Below are positions 1 to 9,383 of a stretch of DNA of 64,000 nt, piece by piece. The DNA lies in NCBI GenBank assembly GCA_029866325.1, contig JARWZO010000011.1, positions 1-64,000 on the forward strand, written 5' to 3'. Each line of letters begins with the position of its first letter. Positions within the stretch are counted from its first letter, which is position 1. Origin of the DNA: Fluviicola sp. GTDB lineage: Bacteria; Bacteroidota; Bacteroidia; Flavobacteriales_D; Crocinitomicaceae. Position numbers and translations under genes: made by a program. The notes under the pieces were generated by a model. The model worked only from the letters and a program-made list of their open reading frames with translations, did no database searches and was not told where the DNA came from.

Positions 1-2277
1 AACTGTGATTGTATTTACGGTTGTACCGTTAACACTCCAAGGCCATGGCAACGTAACACCAGCTTCAGAATCATCAGTCAAAGCAAGGTTAGTACCTGTA
101 CCACTGATATCAACAAAAGCAGGGCCACATTGGTTATCGTATGTATAGAAACCAGGGTCAGTTGAGAAGGCAAACGCAGCAGAAGTATCTGCGGCAGGAC
201 CACACTCAGACAATACGTAAAACTCGTAATCTGTATCTTCTGTCAATACACCAGAAAGCGTGTAAGGATTGGTAGCACCTGTAATTACTGTACCACTTGT
301 AGCAGGATCAAATCCGGCAGGACCATAAATAATCGTCCAAGAAGTCTCGTCACCAGTTGTTGTCCAACCCAAAGTTGCATTGTAATAGGTAACATTTGTT
401 GCATTTCCTGCACTTGGTGCAGCCGGCTCGGTAATGATTACTTGATACGCTACGCTTGAAGACAAAGTCACATCACGCACAACTACAGAGTAAGTACCAG
501 CAATCAAATTGGTTGGGATAGGACCAAAAGCCCCACCGTTGATAGAATATTCAAATGGCGCAGTACCACACAATACTGAAGTTTGAGTAAATGAACCGTT
601 GTCACCTCCATTACAAGAAGCGTTTACAGCTGTCAATGTTACATCAACTGCTGTTACAGTAACGGATACCGTATCACGCACACTTGAAGGACAACCAGAG
701 AAATCTTCTTGAACATAAAAATCAGTGTTTGCAACTAACACACCAGATGTGTAAGTTGTTCCTGAACCAATTTGAGTTCCTCCAACTCCTGCATCCCACC
801 AAGAGATAGTAGCAAGCGGATTAGAAGTTGTTCCGTTTAAAGTTACCGTGTTTCCGGAACAAACACCTTCGTCTAAAGACGTTACCCCACTCAATGTAGG
901 ACATTGAATCGTGATTAAGTGATCTTCCGTTTCACCATAAGTGTATGTCATACATGGTTGTAAACCTACACCTGAGAAGTTTTCTGCAACTATAATACGC
1001 ATGACAGTATTTCCAACAGCTGCGCTCATAGGCACAGTAAATGTATTCGTCACAGTACGAGGACTAATTGTAGTAGTTGCTTCAACGTACACTTGCTCTC
1101 CCGGATCTGTAAACAAACCGTTTTGGTTGAAATCGATCCAGATAGCCATACCATTATTATAGTAGGTTGCACCATCGCATTCATCTTCAACTACTGTAAA
1201 ACTAACCGTTTGTCCAGGGGCAACTGAAGTAATTGGAGCTAAGGTTTTAAAGTTAGAGTAACGACTTAAGATAGAACCAGGGCCAGGAGCGGCTGTTGTA
1301 CAACCATTTGCATTGGCATATAGGGCGTCTGTAGAACCTCCATTAACTGTTACATTGTAAATTTCTTCATCAATCGTGCTACCGGGAATACTATTGCAGT
1401 AGCAATTCGTAAAAGAGTTCATATTCACCAAAAGAGCTGCTGAAGTATCAGATTGCCCGGAACATGTCGTAATAAATTGATAATAAGTTGCTACTGCTTG
1501 GTTAGCTACATAAGTGCTATTTGTTGCACCAACTATATCGGTATATGTAACACCATCAGTAGATGATTGCCATTGATACGTTTGACCAGTACCGCCTGTG
1601 CCACCTGTAATACTTAATGTGTTATTTACAGAAGGACAAATAGGATTTGTAGCGGCTGTTACAACACCTGCAGTTGGAGGGGCTGTACATGGAACGGCAG
1701 GAATAAAGGTAATTCCACCGATAAATCCACGAGGGTAGTTAGCTGGTGTTGATGGATAAGCAGTACCTCCCCAAGAAACACCGTCACCTGTAATGAGGTT
1801 TACACCACCACCACTAAAGGTATTGATGTTTGCACCACCTCCACTTACTAAGGTCATGTACTGCATAGTAGTAGCAGACAATCCCAATTGATAGGTAGCA
1901 CCTGCAGGAATTGTTAAACTCAACGAACTCAAAGCATTAACCACACCATTTGCAGTATTCGAGTTAACAGTAGCTGTTCCAGCTGAAATCCAACCGTTCT
2001 GTCCAGGGCCTACAACACCAAAACCCCAAGGAGCAGCTAAGTCATTGTAAGGAGTTGTGTTGTACAGCAATTGGATGCTGTTAGCAGCATTTGTACCAAG
2101 ATGGCAATTGACTCCGGTAATAATAATGTCAAACGCATTCGTGTTTTGAACATTAAATATTACCGATCCATTACCGTTGTTGTTTGTGTGGTTGGTAGAA
2201 ACAGTTGTTTGCGAATGCAGCCAACTTGAAACGACGCCACAGAAAACAACTAAAAGTAGTTTTAATCTCATAAGCAT
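1..2277 (-). CDS. Secreted multi-domain protein (GEVED, Ig-like, SprB-repeat-like, Fn3), 3' end outside window
   Basis: The reading frame is open from position 2277 to the window edge (759 codons seen), so the C-terminus is missing. It begins with a signal peptide (MRLKLLLVVF...SQT). Reading on: an N-terminal beta-rich region (about residues 25-190), an Ig-like segment, a GEVED domain (about 300-450, ending GETEDHLITI), a second Ig-like domain (about 455-535), an SprB-repeat-like segment (about 538-613, with CNGGDNGS) and a fibronectin type III domain (about 615-697). This architecture is typical of T9SS-exported adhesins or enzymes of Bacteroidota; a sorting or CHU_C domain is expected beyond the window but is not seen. 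ATGs at 2277 and 2271 are both possible; 2277 lies 22 nt from a -7 element. Role (surface adhesion) is inference. Confidence 0.8.
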   Translation of the reverse strand, partial: MLMRLKLLLVVFCGVVSSWLHSQTTVSTNHTNNNGNGSVIFNVQNTNAFDIIITGVNCHLGTNAANSIQLLYNTTPYNDLAAPWGFGVVGPGQNGWISAGTATVNSNTANGVVNALSSLSLTIPAGATYQLGLSATTMQYMTLVSGGGANINTFSGGGVNLITGDGVSWGGTAYPSTPANYPRGFIGGITFIPAVPCTAPPTAGVVTAATNPICPSVNNTLSITGGTGGTGQTYQWQSSTDGVTYTDIVGATNSTYVANQAVATYYQFITTCSGQSDTSAALLVNMNSFTNCYCNSIPGSTIDEEIYNVTVNGGSTDALYANANGCTTAAPGPGSILSRYSNFKTLAPITSVAPGQTVSFTVVEDECDGATYYNNGMAIWIDFNQNGLFTDPGEQVYVEATTTISPRTVTNTFTVPMSAAVGNTVMRIIVAENFSGVGLQPCMTYTYGETEDHLITIQCPTLSGVTSLDEGVCSGNTVTLNGTTSNPLATISWWDAGVGGTQIGSGTTYTSGVLVANTDFYVQEDFSGCPSSVRDTVSVTVTAVDVTLTAVNASCNGGDNGSFTQTSVLCGTAPFEYSINGGAFGPIPTNLIAGTYSVVVRDVTLSSSVAYQVIITEPAAPSAGNATNVTYYNATLGWTTTGDETSWTIIYGPAGFDPATSGTVITGATNPYTLSGVLTEDTDYEFYVLSECGPAADTSAAFAFSTDPGFYTYDNQCGPAFVDISGTGTNLALTDDSEAGVTLPWPWSVNGTTVNTITV

Positions 2278-2299
2278 TATTTTTAGTTAAATCCAGCTA

Positions 2300-2307
2300 C
2301 AAAATTA
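2300..2307 (-). promoter_or_regulatory. -7 promoter element (TAATTTTG)
   Basis: An exact match on the minus strand to the Bacteroidota -7 consensus TAnnTTTG, 22 nt before the ATG at 2277. The spacing fits the longer-leader promoter class seen at several genes in this window. Confidence 0.55.
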
Positions 2308-2451
2308 CATTAAAATAAAGTGAACAAGTAGTTCTTTTTTATATACTACGTTTGAATGATCAAATGAGGCTTTTCAAATATCAAATAGGTTAAACGGTCA
2401 AAAAACACCATGAAAAGCGTTTTGAGTGAGTAGATGGCAATCTGAATTCCT

Positions 2452-2459
2452 TATCTTCG
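2452..2459 (+). promoter_or_regulatory. -7 promoter element variant (TATCTTCG)
   Basis: One mismatch to TAnnTTTG (TTCG for TTTG). Only 4 nt separate it from the GTG start at 2464, so the transcript would be leaderless or nearly so. The same TTCG variant with a 4-nt gap and a GTG start occurs at asnB (60347-60354). Confidence 0.45.
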
Positions 2460-2463
2460 CGGT

Positions 2464-3252
2464 GTGAATACGGATTTAACAAACAAAATAGCTTTGGTGT
2501 GCGGGAGCACTCAAGGTATAGGTAAAGCGGTAGCTATTGAGCTTGCGAACCTTGGAGCAACTGTTGTATTAGTTGCAAGAAATGAAGAGAAACTAAAAAA
2601 GGTTGTACAGGAACTTCCGAACAACCACAATCAAAAACACCGGTATTTGGCCGCTGATTTTGCTGATACTCTAGCGGTGAAACGTATTCTTTCAGAATTT
2701 GTTGATGCAGGTAATAAGGTTGATATTTTGGTGAACAATACAGGCGGCCCGAAAGGAGGTCCTATCTTGGATGCAGATATTACCGAATTCATAGAGACAT
2801 TTAATCAACACCTTATTTGCAATCATCTGTTGGTTCAGGCGCTCGTTCCGGGAATGAAGGAACTTGGCGGTGGCAGAATCATCAATATTATTTCAACCAG
2901 CGTCAAACAACCACTTCCTAATTTGGGTGTTTCCAATACCATTCGAGGAGCTGTTGGAAATTGGAGTAAAACGTTGGCTACCGAATTGGGTCAGTTTAAC
3001 ATTACTGTTAACAATGTTTTACCGGGAGCAACTAATACCATTCGTTTGCAAAGTATCGCTGAAGCAAAATCCGGGAAAACCGGTGAAACTGTTTCAGCTA
3101 TTTTTGATGAAATGGCTCATGAATCTCCGATGAACCGTATTGCTCAGCCCGAAGAAGTTGCTGCGGCAGTTGCTTTCTTGGCTTCTCCGGCAGCTAGTTA
3201 TATCAACGGAATCAACATTCCTGTTGACGGAGGAAGAACAAAATCATTGTAA
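2464..3252 (+). CDS. SDR-family oxidoreductase-like protein, catalytic Tyr/Lys replaced
   Basis: A 262-residue short-chain dehydrogenase/reductase fold protein with a GTG start. The nucleotide-binding glycine motif GSTQGIG is at residues 14-20, the NNTGG strand motif (NNAG equivalent) at 91-95, Ser144 fits the catalytic serine position, and the C-terminal PVDGG motif is present. The YxxxK motif is replaced: SNTIR at 157-161 stands where YSASK is expected, so Tyr becomes Ser157 and Lys becomes Arg161. This matches an SDR subgroup annotated as 3-oxoacyl-ACP-reductase-like that lacks the normal tetrad (known). Normal SDR chemistry is therefore doubtful; a binding role or altered mechanism is possible. 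It stands alone, convergent with the next gene (11 bp gap). Confidence 0.88.
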   Translation: MNTDLTNKIALVCGSTQGIGKAVAIELANLGATVVLVARNEEKLKKVVQELPNNHNQKHRYLAADFADTLAVKRILSEFVDAGNKVDILVNNTGGPKGGPILDADITEFIETFNQHLICNHLLVQALVPGMKELGGGRIINIISTSVKQPLPNLGVSNTIRGAVGNWSKTLATELGQFNITVNNVLPGATNTIRLQSIAEAKSGKTGETVSAIFDEMAHESPMNRIAQPEEVAAAVAFLASPAASYINGINIPVDGGRTKSL

Positions 3253-3263
3253 GAAAGCAGGGA

Positions 3264-5645
3264 TTACCTTAATAAGATAACGTGACCGTAAATTGTTTCT
3301 TCAATATTGGAGCGCGTTATGTAGGCTATTTTATAGGTGTACGTTCCGTCAGGACAATTCATTCCTTTATAGGTTCCATCCCAGCTGAAATCAACCGCAT
3401 TTGAGGTATAAACGACTTCTCCCCAGCGATTAAAAACCCAAACCTCCAACTTGGCAACATTAATGGTGCTGGCGTCGAACACGTTGTTGAAACGATTACC
3501 ATCCGGTGTAAAGGCATTCGGAACATAAACCCAATACTCTTCCAGAATAGTGATCGGTTTTGAAATAGTGTCTTTACAACCCAATTCATTCGTTGCGATG
3601 AGCGTTACTAAATAGGTGCCTGGAACATCATACGTATTATTCGGATGAACAACCGTTGATTGTTGTCCGTCGCCAAATTCCCACTGATAAGAAACGCTTC
3701 CCTGTGATGTGTTTTGGAACGTAATCGGCAAGTCTTCAAACAATGTCTGACTCGAGATATTAAAATCTGCAATGGGTTTGATTACTGTCACAGTTGTTGA
3801 ACCGCTAACTGTAAATGTTTGACATTCGTCAGAGACAATTACCATATAGTTTGTTGTAACATCTGGTGCAACTGTTACAGATGAAGTGGTCTCTCCGGAA
3901 TGAGGCCACAAGTAATAATATTGACCGTATCCTCCGGTTGCAGTAACAGAAATAGTAACCGGGTCGAAAGGACAAATAGTTGCTCCCGACGACATGCTGA
4001 GCACCAATGGTGGACTAGTGATCGTGTAATTAATGGTAGCTGTTTCCGATTCGCCACATTGATCCGTTACCAAAATGGTATAGGATGTTGATGAAGAAGG
4101 CACTACTTCTGCAGAGTAATCATTATCAAAAACCACTCCGTTAGCATCTGTCCAAACATACGTAAAGTTACCTGCGCCGCCATTTGGAGTTGCGGTAATC
4201 GTTGCCGGGACATAAGGGCAAATTTCAACGATGTCGGGTGAAGTAATTAATGTAAGCGGTTGGTAGACAGGAACAGTGACTGTACCTGAACCTGTAGCTG
4301 TTTCACCCAAACAATTGTCTGTTACAGAGACCGTGTATGTTTGCGTACTGGTAGGTGAAACGAAAATAGAACTAGTTGTTTCGCCTGTGCTCCAGATATA
4401 AGTATAAGGACCTACTCCTCCGGATGCTGCAGCTATTAATTCAATAGGTTGTCCCGGGCAAAGGACAGTAGAACTTTCAACAGTTACCGCTACAGGTTGT
4501 AAATCATTGATGTTTAAATTCACCTCCAATGGATTAGAGTTACCACATGGATCGGGAACATCAAAGGTCATATCCAATGTTTCTATTCCCTCGGCTAAAG
4601 CGTCGGAAAAAGCGTTTAGGGTAAACTGAACGGTAGTTTGGCCTGCTGCAAAAGTGACACTGTTCGGAATATTGGTATAATCAACGCCTTCTGTGGCAGT
4701 ACCTGACACATTGATAGGAATGGTGAGTGGTGCAGCGGAGTTATTGGCTCCACGGGTTAACGTTACCGTTGTAGTTACGCATCCTTCAGCCATTGTTTCA
4801 CCATCACCGAAAGCGTCGTACGACATTGCGTAATCAACTGAAACCGGAACTTTGGAGGTTAAACTATTGGCTTCCAGAAAAATTCCCGAATCAAGAATTC
4901 CGTCGCCCGCATCGGCAATAGCGATTACCAAGTGATAAGTTTGTCCGCATTGTACTCTTGATACAGCTTCTAGAACTCTCGTAAAACCATCGTATTGAAT
5001 GTAGGTGTTACTGCCGTTGTAAGGACCGTTATTACCATCGCCGTTGTAAACGTAGTAAGCACAGTTGGTACACGGACCCGTATTGGAAGGACCGTTATTC
5101 ACATTGTTAATAGCAACAGCCGCACCATTTGGCAATTTGGCAATATTTTGCAATCCTGAAATACCTGGACCGGAAATGAAGAATGCAAAAACATCGTTAA
5201 ACGTAGAACCGACATATTCCGGGTACTCTTCCGAACCGAAGACATATTTGAAACGAACGGTATCCGAATACGGAATGAAATCGAATTCCAAAATGGCTGA
5301 ATTGTAGGTTTGAGTTCCTCCGATGAGATTGGATAATTGACTGTAACCACCCATGCCGTTGTCGACACCGGAGCCGCTTGAGTTGTTGGGACCTTGAGGA
5401 CCGTCTCCGTTGTTATAAATTGTGCCGGTTGTCATTACAATCCCAGTCGCAATTCCCAAGTTGGTACCTGTTGCATCAAAATAACCGATGGCATTAGCGG
5501 TACCTGAATAATTAATGTTTGAAACAGTGACACCTGGTCCTAGCAAAACGTTTTGAACCAACGCGCCTGGGGTCATGGAACTAGTTGTAAGTTGCGACCA
5601 AACACATGCAGGGAAAAAAAGGAATATGAAAAACCAACCTCTCAT
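3264..5645 (-). CDS. Choice-of-anchor L domain / CHU_C secreted protein
   Basis: A 793-residue secreted protein. I place the start at the ATG at 5645 because it opens a signal peptide (MRGWFFIFLFFPACVWSQ); a longer frame to 5717 would bury it. Order: choice-of-anchor L domain (about 25-265, with FGSEEYPEYVGSTFNDVFAFF), a Calx-beta-like segment (about 275-385), three Ig/PKD-like repeats each with a SGGxGxYTYxW-type core (about 390-600), a PKD domain (about 605-690, YQWEFGDG) and a C-terminal gliding-motility-associated CHU_C domain (about 700-793: VPNAFTPDGN, FNRWGEVVY, WDGTYKG, GTYTYKI). CHU_C proteins are T9SS cargo that stay on the cell surface (known). Ligand unknown; a surface adhesin is the likely role. 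Confidence 0.88.
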   Translation of the reverse strand: MRGWFFIFLFFPACVWSQLTTSSMTPGALVQNVLLGPGVTVSNINYSGTANAIGYFDATGTNLGIATGIVMTTGTIYNNGDGPQGPNNSSGSGVDNGMGGYSQLSNLIGGTQTYNSAILEFDFIPYSDTVRFKYVFGSEEYPEYVGSTFNDVFAFFISGPGISGLQNIAKLPNGAAVAINNVNNGPSNTGPCTNCAYYVYNGDGNNGPYNGSNTYIQYDGFTRVLEAVSRVQCGQTYHLVIAIADAGDGILDSGIFLEANSLTSKVPVSVDYAMSYDAFGDGETMAEGCVTTTVTLTRGANNSAAPLTIPINVSGTATEGVDYTNIPNSVTFAAGQTTVQFTLNAFSDALAEGIETLDMTFDVPDPCGNSNPLEVNLNINDLQPVAVTVESSTVLCPGQPIELIAAASGGVGPYTYIWSTGETTSSIFVSPTSTQTYTVSVTDNCLGETATGSGTVTVPVYQPLTLITSPDIVEICPYVPATITATPNGGAGNFTYVWTDANGVVFDNDYSAEVVPSSSTSYTILVTDQCGESETATINYTITSPPLVLSMSSGATICPFDPVTISVTATGGYGQYYYLWPHSGETTSSVTVAPDVTTNYMVIVSDECQTFTVSGSTTVTVIKPIADFNISSQTLFEDLPITFQNTSQGSVSYQWEFGDGQQSTVVHPNNTYDVPGTYLVTLIATNELGCKDTISKPITILEEYWVYVPNAFTPDGNRFNNVFDASTINVAKLEVWVFNRWGEVVYTSNAVDFSWDGTYKGMNCPDGTYTYKIAYITRSNIEETIYGHVILLR

Positions 5646-5795
5646 AACTCTTAAACGTAAAAAAAATCGTTTCGTTGTCGCAACACTTACAAATAATGAA
5701 CCAATTTCGCGTTTCACTGATTCAACGGTAAAAATTAGTAAATAATTGGTACTAATTAGCTCTGTAAACGGAAATTAACACAAATTGGTTACTTT

Positions 5796-7499
5796 TTACC
5801 TGAACCGAATGGTTTTGGCTGGAGAAATACGTGTAATAACAATAGAAGGAACGAGCAAGGCCAACACGCAGACAATTAATGTTAAGCCGTTTAATACAAT
5901 CAATTTAAACGGATCAAGGTAAATGGGAACTTGTGTTAAGTAATAAACTTTTGCGTCTAGTTTCAAGATCCCGAATTGCATTTGTAACAGACTTAAACCG
6001 ATTCCAATAAGATTCCCCCAAATCATACCTTTCAGGATCAAACGCCCGCCCTGAACAACAAATAATTTTTGAATGAGCCAATTGGTAGCGCCAATCGATT
6101 TCATGACGCCAATAAAATTGGTTCTCACTAATATCATAACAAGTAATGCCGACCCCATGTTAATAATCCCAATCACAAGCATCAATATTAAAATGATCGC
6201 CATGTTAATATCCAGAAAACCAAGCCAAACAAACAATTCTTTTTGGTGATCTTTGATGCTCTTTACTTCCAACTGAGCTTGCGATTGGTTGGTGAAATGG
6301 ACTGTTTTGGAAAGCTTCTCTTTCATGTAGTCAAGCTGATTCCAATCTTTCACCATCAATTCATAACTACCGATGTAATGATGAAAACTTCCTTTTCCGG
6401 GAATGCTTTGAAAGGTAAGTGTTTTGCTTCCGGCATTTAAGCTGAATTTGTATCCTTCGTCATCCAAATAAGTGCGGGTTAAACTACCGTCTTCCAAGCG
6501 ATAGCTGCATGGTGCATAACGATCACCGCTAATTTTGATGTGCAAATAAGCTGTATCGGCAATGGCGGTTTCTCCCAAAGGCGCATCTTCGCTTCCAACG
6601 GGTTCATTTAACTGCGACCAATAATCTGCTGCAATAAGGCGAATCGTGGTGTCTTTGGTAGGACAAATAGTAAAACCTTGGTATTGCTCGAAACCTTTTC
6701 CCCAATCATAACGGTGGTTACCATTTCCTCCTGTTACGTCTCCACGAATAATAATTTCCCCGCTTGCGAGTGTATCATCAATCGAAATTGAAGCTTGAAT
6801 ACCCCAATCGTTGAGTCGCTGTACCTGACGGAGATTACAGAAGATTATTTCTTTGTCAAAATCTTCCAAACCGGTTTCATAAATACCAACAATTTTAAAA
6901 TTGCGTAAAATGGGTTGTTGTTTCACGAAATAGGCTTTCGCAGTATCACCTAGTTTATAGTGTAAATCGCTGCAAATACGCTTTGAAATCAGGATTTCTT
7001 CTGAGTCAGGATTGCTGAAATCGGGAATACGCCCCGACTTCAAATGGGCCTTCATAAATGTCCAATCGTATTGCTGATTAACACCTTTTAACACAACTCC
7101 TAAAATTTCGCGCTGATCTTCGTCTGACACAGATTGAAAAAGAGCGGGTTTGTAAGCAACAGGTTGTATGTGTGTTACACCTTTTACAGCGCTCACCATT
7201 GCTACGAAAGAAGTATTTAGTCGAAGCGGTGAGCTTTCAAATAAAGAGCCTTCACCACGATTTTGAATGGAAATATGCGAGCCAAAACCTATAACTTTGT
7301 GGCGCACTTCTTGCTGGAAACCATCGACAACGGCTATTGTGATAATATTTACTATCATTGCAAGCGCAATACTGATAGTGGCTATACGCGTTATAGGTCG
7401 TGCAACTTTTTTACCCTTGTCCGCCCGGTTGGCAGGATCAATGTGCTGTTTTTGAAGCTTACGAGCAATGAAAAATGTAAATTTCCACGAACCATTCAT
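5796..7499 (-). CDS. FtsX/LolE-family ABC transporter permease with large periplasmic insert
   Basis: A 567-residue inner-membrane permease. The N-terminus [13 protein letters not shown] followed by one TM helix (about 35-60) is the usual start of LolC/LolE-like permeases in this phylum. A long periplasmic region follows, then three C-terminal TM helices (about 430-460, 480-510, 530-555) in the FtsX arrangement, with the motif MKSIGATNWLIQKLF between the first two. LolC/E are about 400 residues; the extra length lies in the periplasmic part (about 220-345, Gly/Asp/Tyr-rich). No ATPase gene is adjacent, so the partner must be encoded elsewhere. The 5' end overlaps the divergent muramidase frame by 32 bp. 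Confidence 0.85.
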   Translation of the reverse strand: MNGSWKFTFFIARKLQKQHIDPANRADKGKKVARPITRIATISIALAMIVNIITIAVVDGFQQEVRHKVIGFGSHISIQNRGEGSLFESSPLRLNTSFVAMVSAVKGVTHIQPVAYKPALFQSVSDEDQREILGVVLKGVNQQYDWTFMKAHLKSGRIPDFSNPDSEEILISKRICSDLHYKLGDTAKAYFVKQQPILRNFKIVGIYETGLEDFDKEIIFCNLRQVQRLNDWGIQASISIDDTLASGEIIIRGDVTGGNGNHRYDWGKGFEQYQGFTICPTKDTTIRLIAADYWSQLNEPVGSEDAPLGETAIADTAYLHIKISGDRYAPCSYRLEDGSLTRTYLDDEGYKFSLNAGSKTLTFQSIPGKGSFHHYIGSYELMVKDWNQLDYMKEKLSKTVHFTNQSQAQLEVKSIKDHQKELFVWLGFLDINMAIILILMLVIGIINMGSALLVMILVRTNFIGVMKSIGATNWLIQKLFVVQGGRLILKGMIWGNLIGIGLSLLQMQFGILKLDAKVYYLTQVPIYLDPFKLIVLNGLTLIVCVLALLVPSIVITRISPAKTIRFR

Positions 7500-8778
7500 A
7501 CGGGCACGAAAGTACGGAAAGCTTTTGTGCTTGAAAAGCGTTTTGGTGCTTTTCCTTGCGAGTTGTGGATCGCATAGGGTAACCGAAGAAAAAAATGAAA
7601 TTCCGATTCAGTTTGAAGAGCAGATTATTCACTCACATGAGGAAGAAATCCGCGAGCAAGAGGTGAATCGTGCCAAAATGCCTGATCTTTTATTGGGTAA
7701 TGAGCGCATGCCATTGTACTTGGATTCACTTCGCGGAAGAAGGGTAGCGATTGTAGCCAATCAATCGTCATTGGTGGGTGATACACATTTGGTAGACACC
7801 TTGCTTTCATTGGGCATTCAAATTCAAAAAGTATTTGCGCCCGAACATGGATTCCGTGGAACAGCCGACGCCGGTGAAAAAATTTGGAGTCACACTGATC
7901 CGGTAACGGGTTTGCCCATCGTTTCTCTTTACGGACATAATAAAAAACCACGTGCCGACCAGTTGTGGGATGTTGATGTGGTATTGTTTGATATTCAGGA
8001 CGTTGGCGTACGGTTTTACACCTATATTTCGACCTTGCATTATGTAATGGAAGCCTGTGCAGAGAATAAAAAACCGATGATTGTTTTGGATCGACCGAAT
8101 CCGAATGCACATTATGTAGACGGACCTATTCGTGAAGCGGAACACACTTCTTTTATCGGAATGCACCCGGTTCCTATTGTATATGGGATGACAATCGGGG
8201 AATATGCCTTGATGGTAAACGGCGAGTTTTGGTTGCACAATGATGTGGTTTGTCAATTGTACATTGTGCCGTGCAAAAATTACAAGCATAAAATGAAGTA
8301 CGAAATTCCGATTGCGCCTTCACCAAACTTGAAGTCGGACCTAGCAATTACGTTGTACCCTAGTTTATGTTTTTTCGAGGCCACTACTGTTAGTATAGGC
8401 AGAGGAACCGATCGACCGTTTGAAATGTACGGGCATCCGCTGTTTAAGAAAACCGATTATTCATTTATGCCTGTTCCAACTTCTGGAGCGAAACAACCGC
8501 TTTGGGAAAATAAATTGTGTAATGGTTACGATTTGGCCAGTGTTCAACGTAAACGTGCTTACGAGATTAACCTTGGGTGGTTATTAAATGCGCGTGATCA
8601 GTTGGGAGATAGCTTACGCTTTATTGATCAAAAGAACTTCTTCGACCGCCTAGCGGGAACGTCGCAGTTGCGCAAACAACTCGCAGATGGACTCAATGCA
8701 GCAGACATCAAAGCTACTTGGAAACCGGGGTTGGATCAATTTTTACTGATCCGAAAAAAGTATTTGATTTACGATTGA
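7468..8778 (+). CDS. namZ: NamZ-type exo-beta-N-acetylmuramidase (DUF1343), lipoprotein
   Basis: A 436-residue DUF1343 protein. The characterised family enzyme NamZ releases N-acetylmuramic acid from non-reducing ends of peptidoglycan fragments (known). Visible motifs: [55 protein letters not shown] and GRGTDRPFE. The N-terminus carries a lipoprotein signal (LFLASC, Cys33), so it is probably a periplasm-facing lipoprotein. The start is uncertain: ATG 7468 overlaps the divergent permease frame by 32 bp, while TTG at 7525 or 7531 would give a normal short signal and remove the overlap. The gene converges with purE, overlapping it by 10 bp. Role in cell-wall recycling is inferred from the family. 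Confidence 0.88.
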   Translation: MKNVNFHEPFIRARKYGKLLCLKSVLVLFLASCGSHRVTEEKNEIPIQFEEQIIHSHEEEIREQEVNRAKMPDLLLGNERMPLYLDSLRGRRVAIVANQSSLVGDTHLVDTLLSLGIQIQKVFAPEHGFRGTADAGEKIWSHTDPVTGLPIVSLYGHNKKPRADQLWDVDVVLFDIQDVGVRFYTYISTLHYVMEACAENKKPMIVLDRPNPNAHYVDGPIREAEHTSFIGMHPVPIVYGMTIGEYALMVNGEFWLHNDVVCQLYIVPCKNYKHKMKYEIPIAPSPNLKSDLAITLYPSLCFFEATTVSIGRGTDRPFEMYGHPLFKKTDYSFMPVPTSGAKQPLWENKLCNGYDLASVQRKRAYEINLGWLLNARDQLGDSLRFIDQKNFFDRLAGTSQLRKQLADGLNAADIKATWKPGLDQFLLIRKKYLIYD

Positions 8779-9254
8779 GACTCGACTTTTCTAGCGCCTT
8801 CCAACACGGTTTCTTTCATTGATTCCATGTAATTACTCAGTTTTTTTAGCAAAACGGGGTCTGAAGTACCTAGTATTTTAGCAGCTAAAATTCCCGCATT
8901 TTTCGCACCATTAATGGCTACGGTAGCTACCGGAATTCCATTGGGCATTTGAACGATGGAAAGCAAACTGTCCCATCCGTCAATAGAATTACTTGATTTG
9001 ATAGGAACGCCGATAACAGGAAGCGGTGTAAGCGAGGCAGTCATGCCCGGAAGATGTGCCGCACCACCGGCACCGGCAATAATCACTTTCAATCCACGGT
9101 CGGCTGCGGAGCGTGCGTAGTCAAACATGCGTTCAGGTGTTCGGTGAGCAGAGACTATCGTCAATTCATAAGCAATTCCGAATTCCTTGAGCAGATCAGC
9201 TGCGTCTTGCATGATTGGCAGATCCGAAGTGCTGCCCATAATGATTCCTACCAT
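8769..9254 (-). CDS. purE: N5-carboxyaminoimidazole ribonucleotide mutase, class I PurE
   Basis: PurE moves the carboxylate of N5-CAIR to give CAIR in purine synthesis; its partner PurK lies about 10 kb away at 19167. The 161-residue length is typical. Motifs: [10 protein letters not shown] (phosphate binding), SAHRTPERM and [26 protein letters not shown] place the start at ATG 9254, because an upstream extension of the frame has no family similarity and the promoter element lies inside it (9271-9278). Confidence 0.96.
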   Translation of the reverse strand: MVGIIMGSTSDLPIMQDAADLLKEFGIAYELTIVSAHRTPERMFDYARSAADRGLKVIIAGAGGAAHLPGMTASLTPLPVIGVPIKSSNSIDGWDSLLSIVQMPNGIPVATVAINGAKNAGILAAKILGTSDPVLLKKLSNYMESMKETVLEGARKVESQS

Positions 9255-9270
9255 GAGTGATTCTTTTGCG

Positions 9271-9278
9271 CAAAGGTA
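9271..9278 (-). promoter_or_regulatory. -7 promoter element of purE (TACCTTTG)
   Basis: Exact TAnnTTTG match on the minus strand, 16 nt before the purE ATG. No clear upstream TTG element is visible at the usual distance. It supports the short PurE start. Confidence 0.6.
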
Positions 9279-9355
9279 GTATTTTGTCTGAAAGCAGATT
9301 GTGTTGAAAGTACCCGTATGATGATCGAAGGGAGTCGTTTTTCCGATATATCTTG

Positions 9356-9363
9356 TATTTTTG
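9356..9363 (+). promoter_or_regulatory. -7 promoter element of the HYR adhesin operon (TATTTTTG)
   Basis: Exact TAnnTTTG match, 20 nt before the ATG at 9384. It would drive the adhesin and the PorP/SprF partner behind it. Confidence 0.6.
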
Positions 9364-9383
9364 CGCCTCACAACAGCTTGCGT

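Noticed and set aside
3264..5717. Longer start at 5717 for the choice-of-anchor L protein
   Set aside because: It would place 24 residues, many basic, before a clear signal peptide that begins at 5645.
7625..8289. Two 160-codon antisense frames under the muramidase gene
   Set aside because: They lie antisense to well conserved DUF1343 motifs, are His/Arg-rich in shadow style, and have no start signals.
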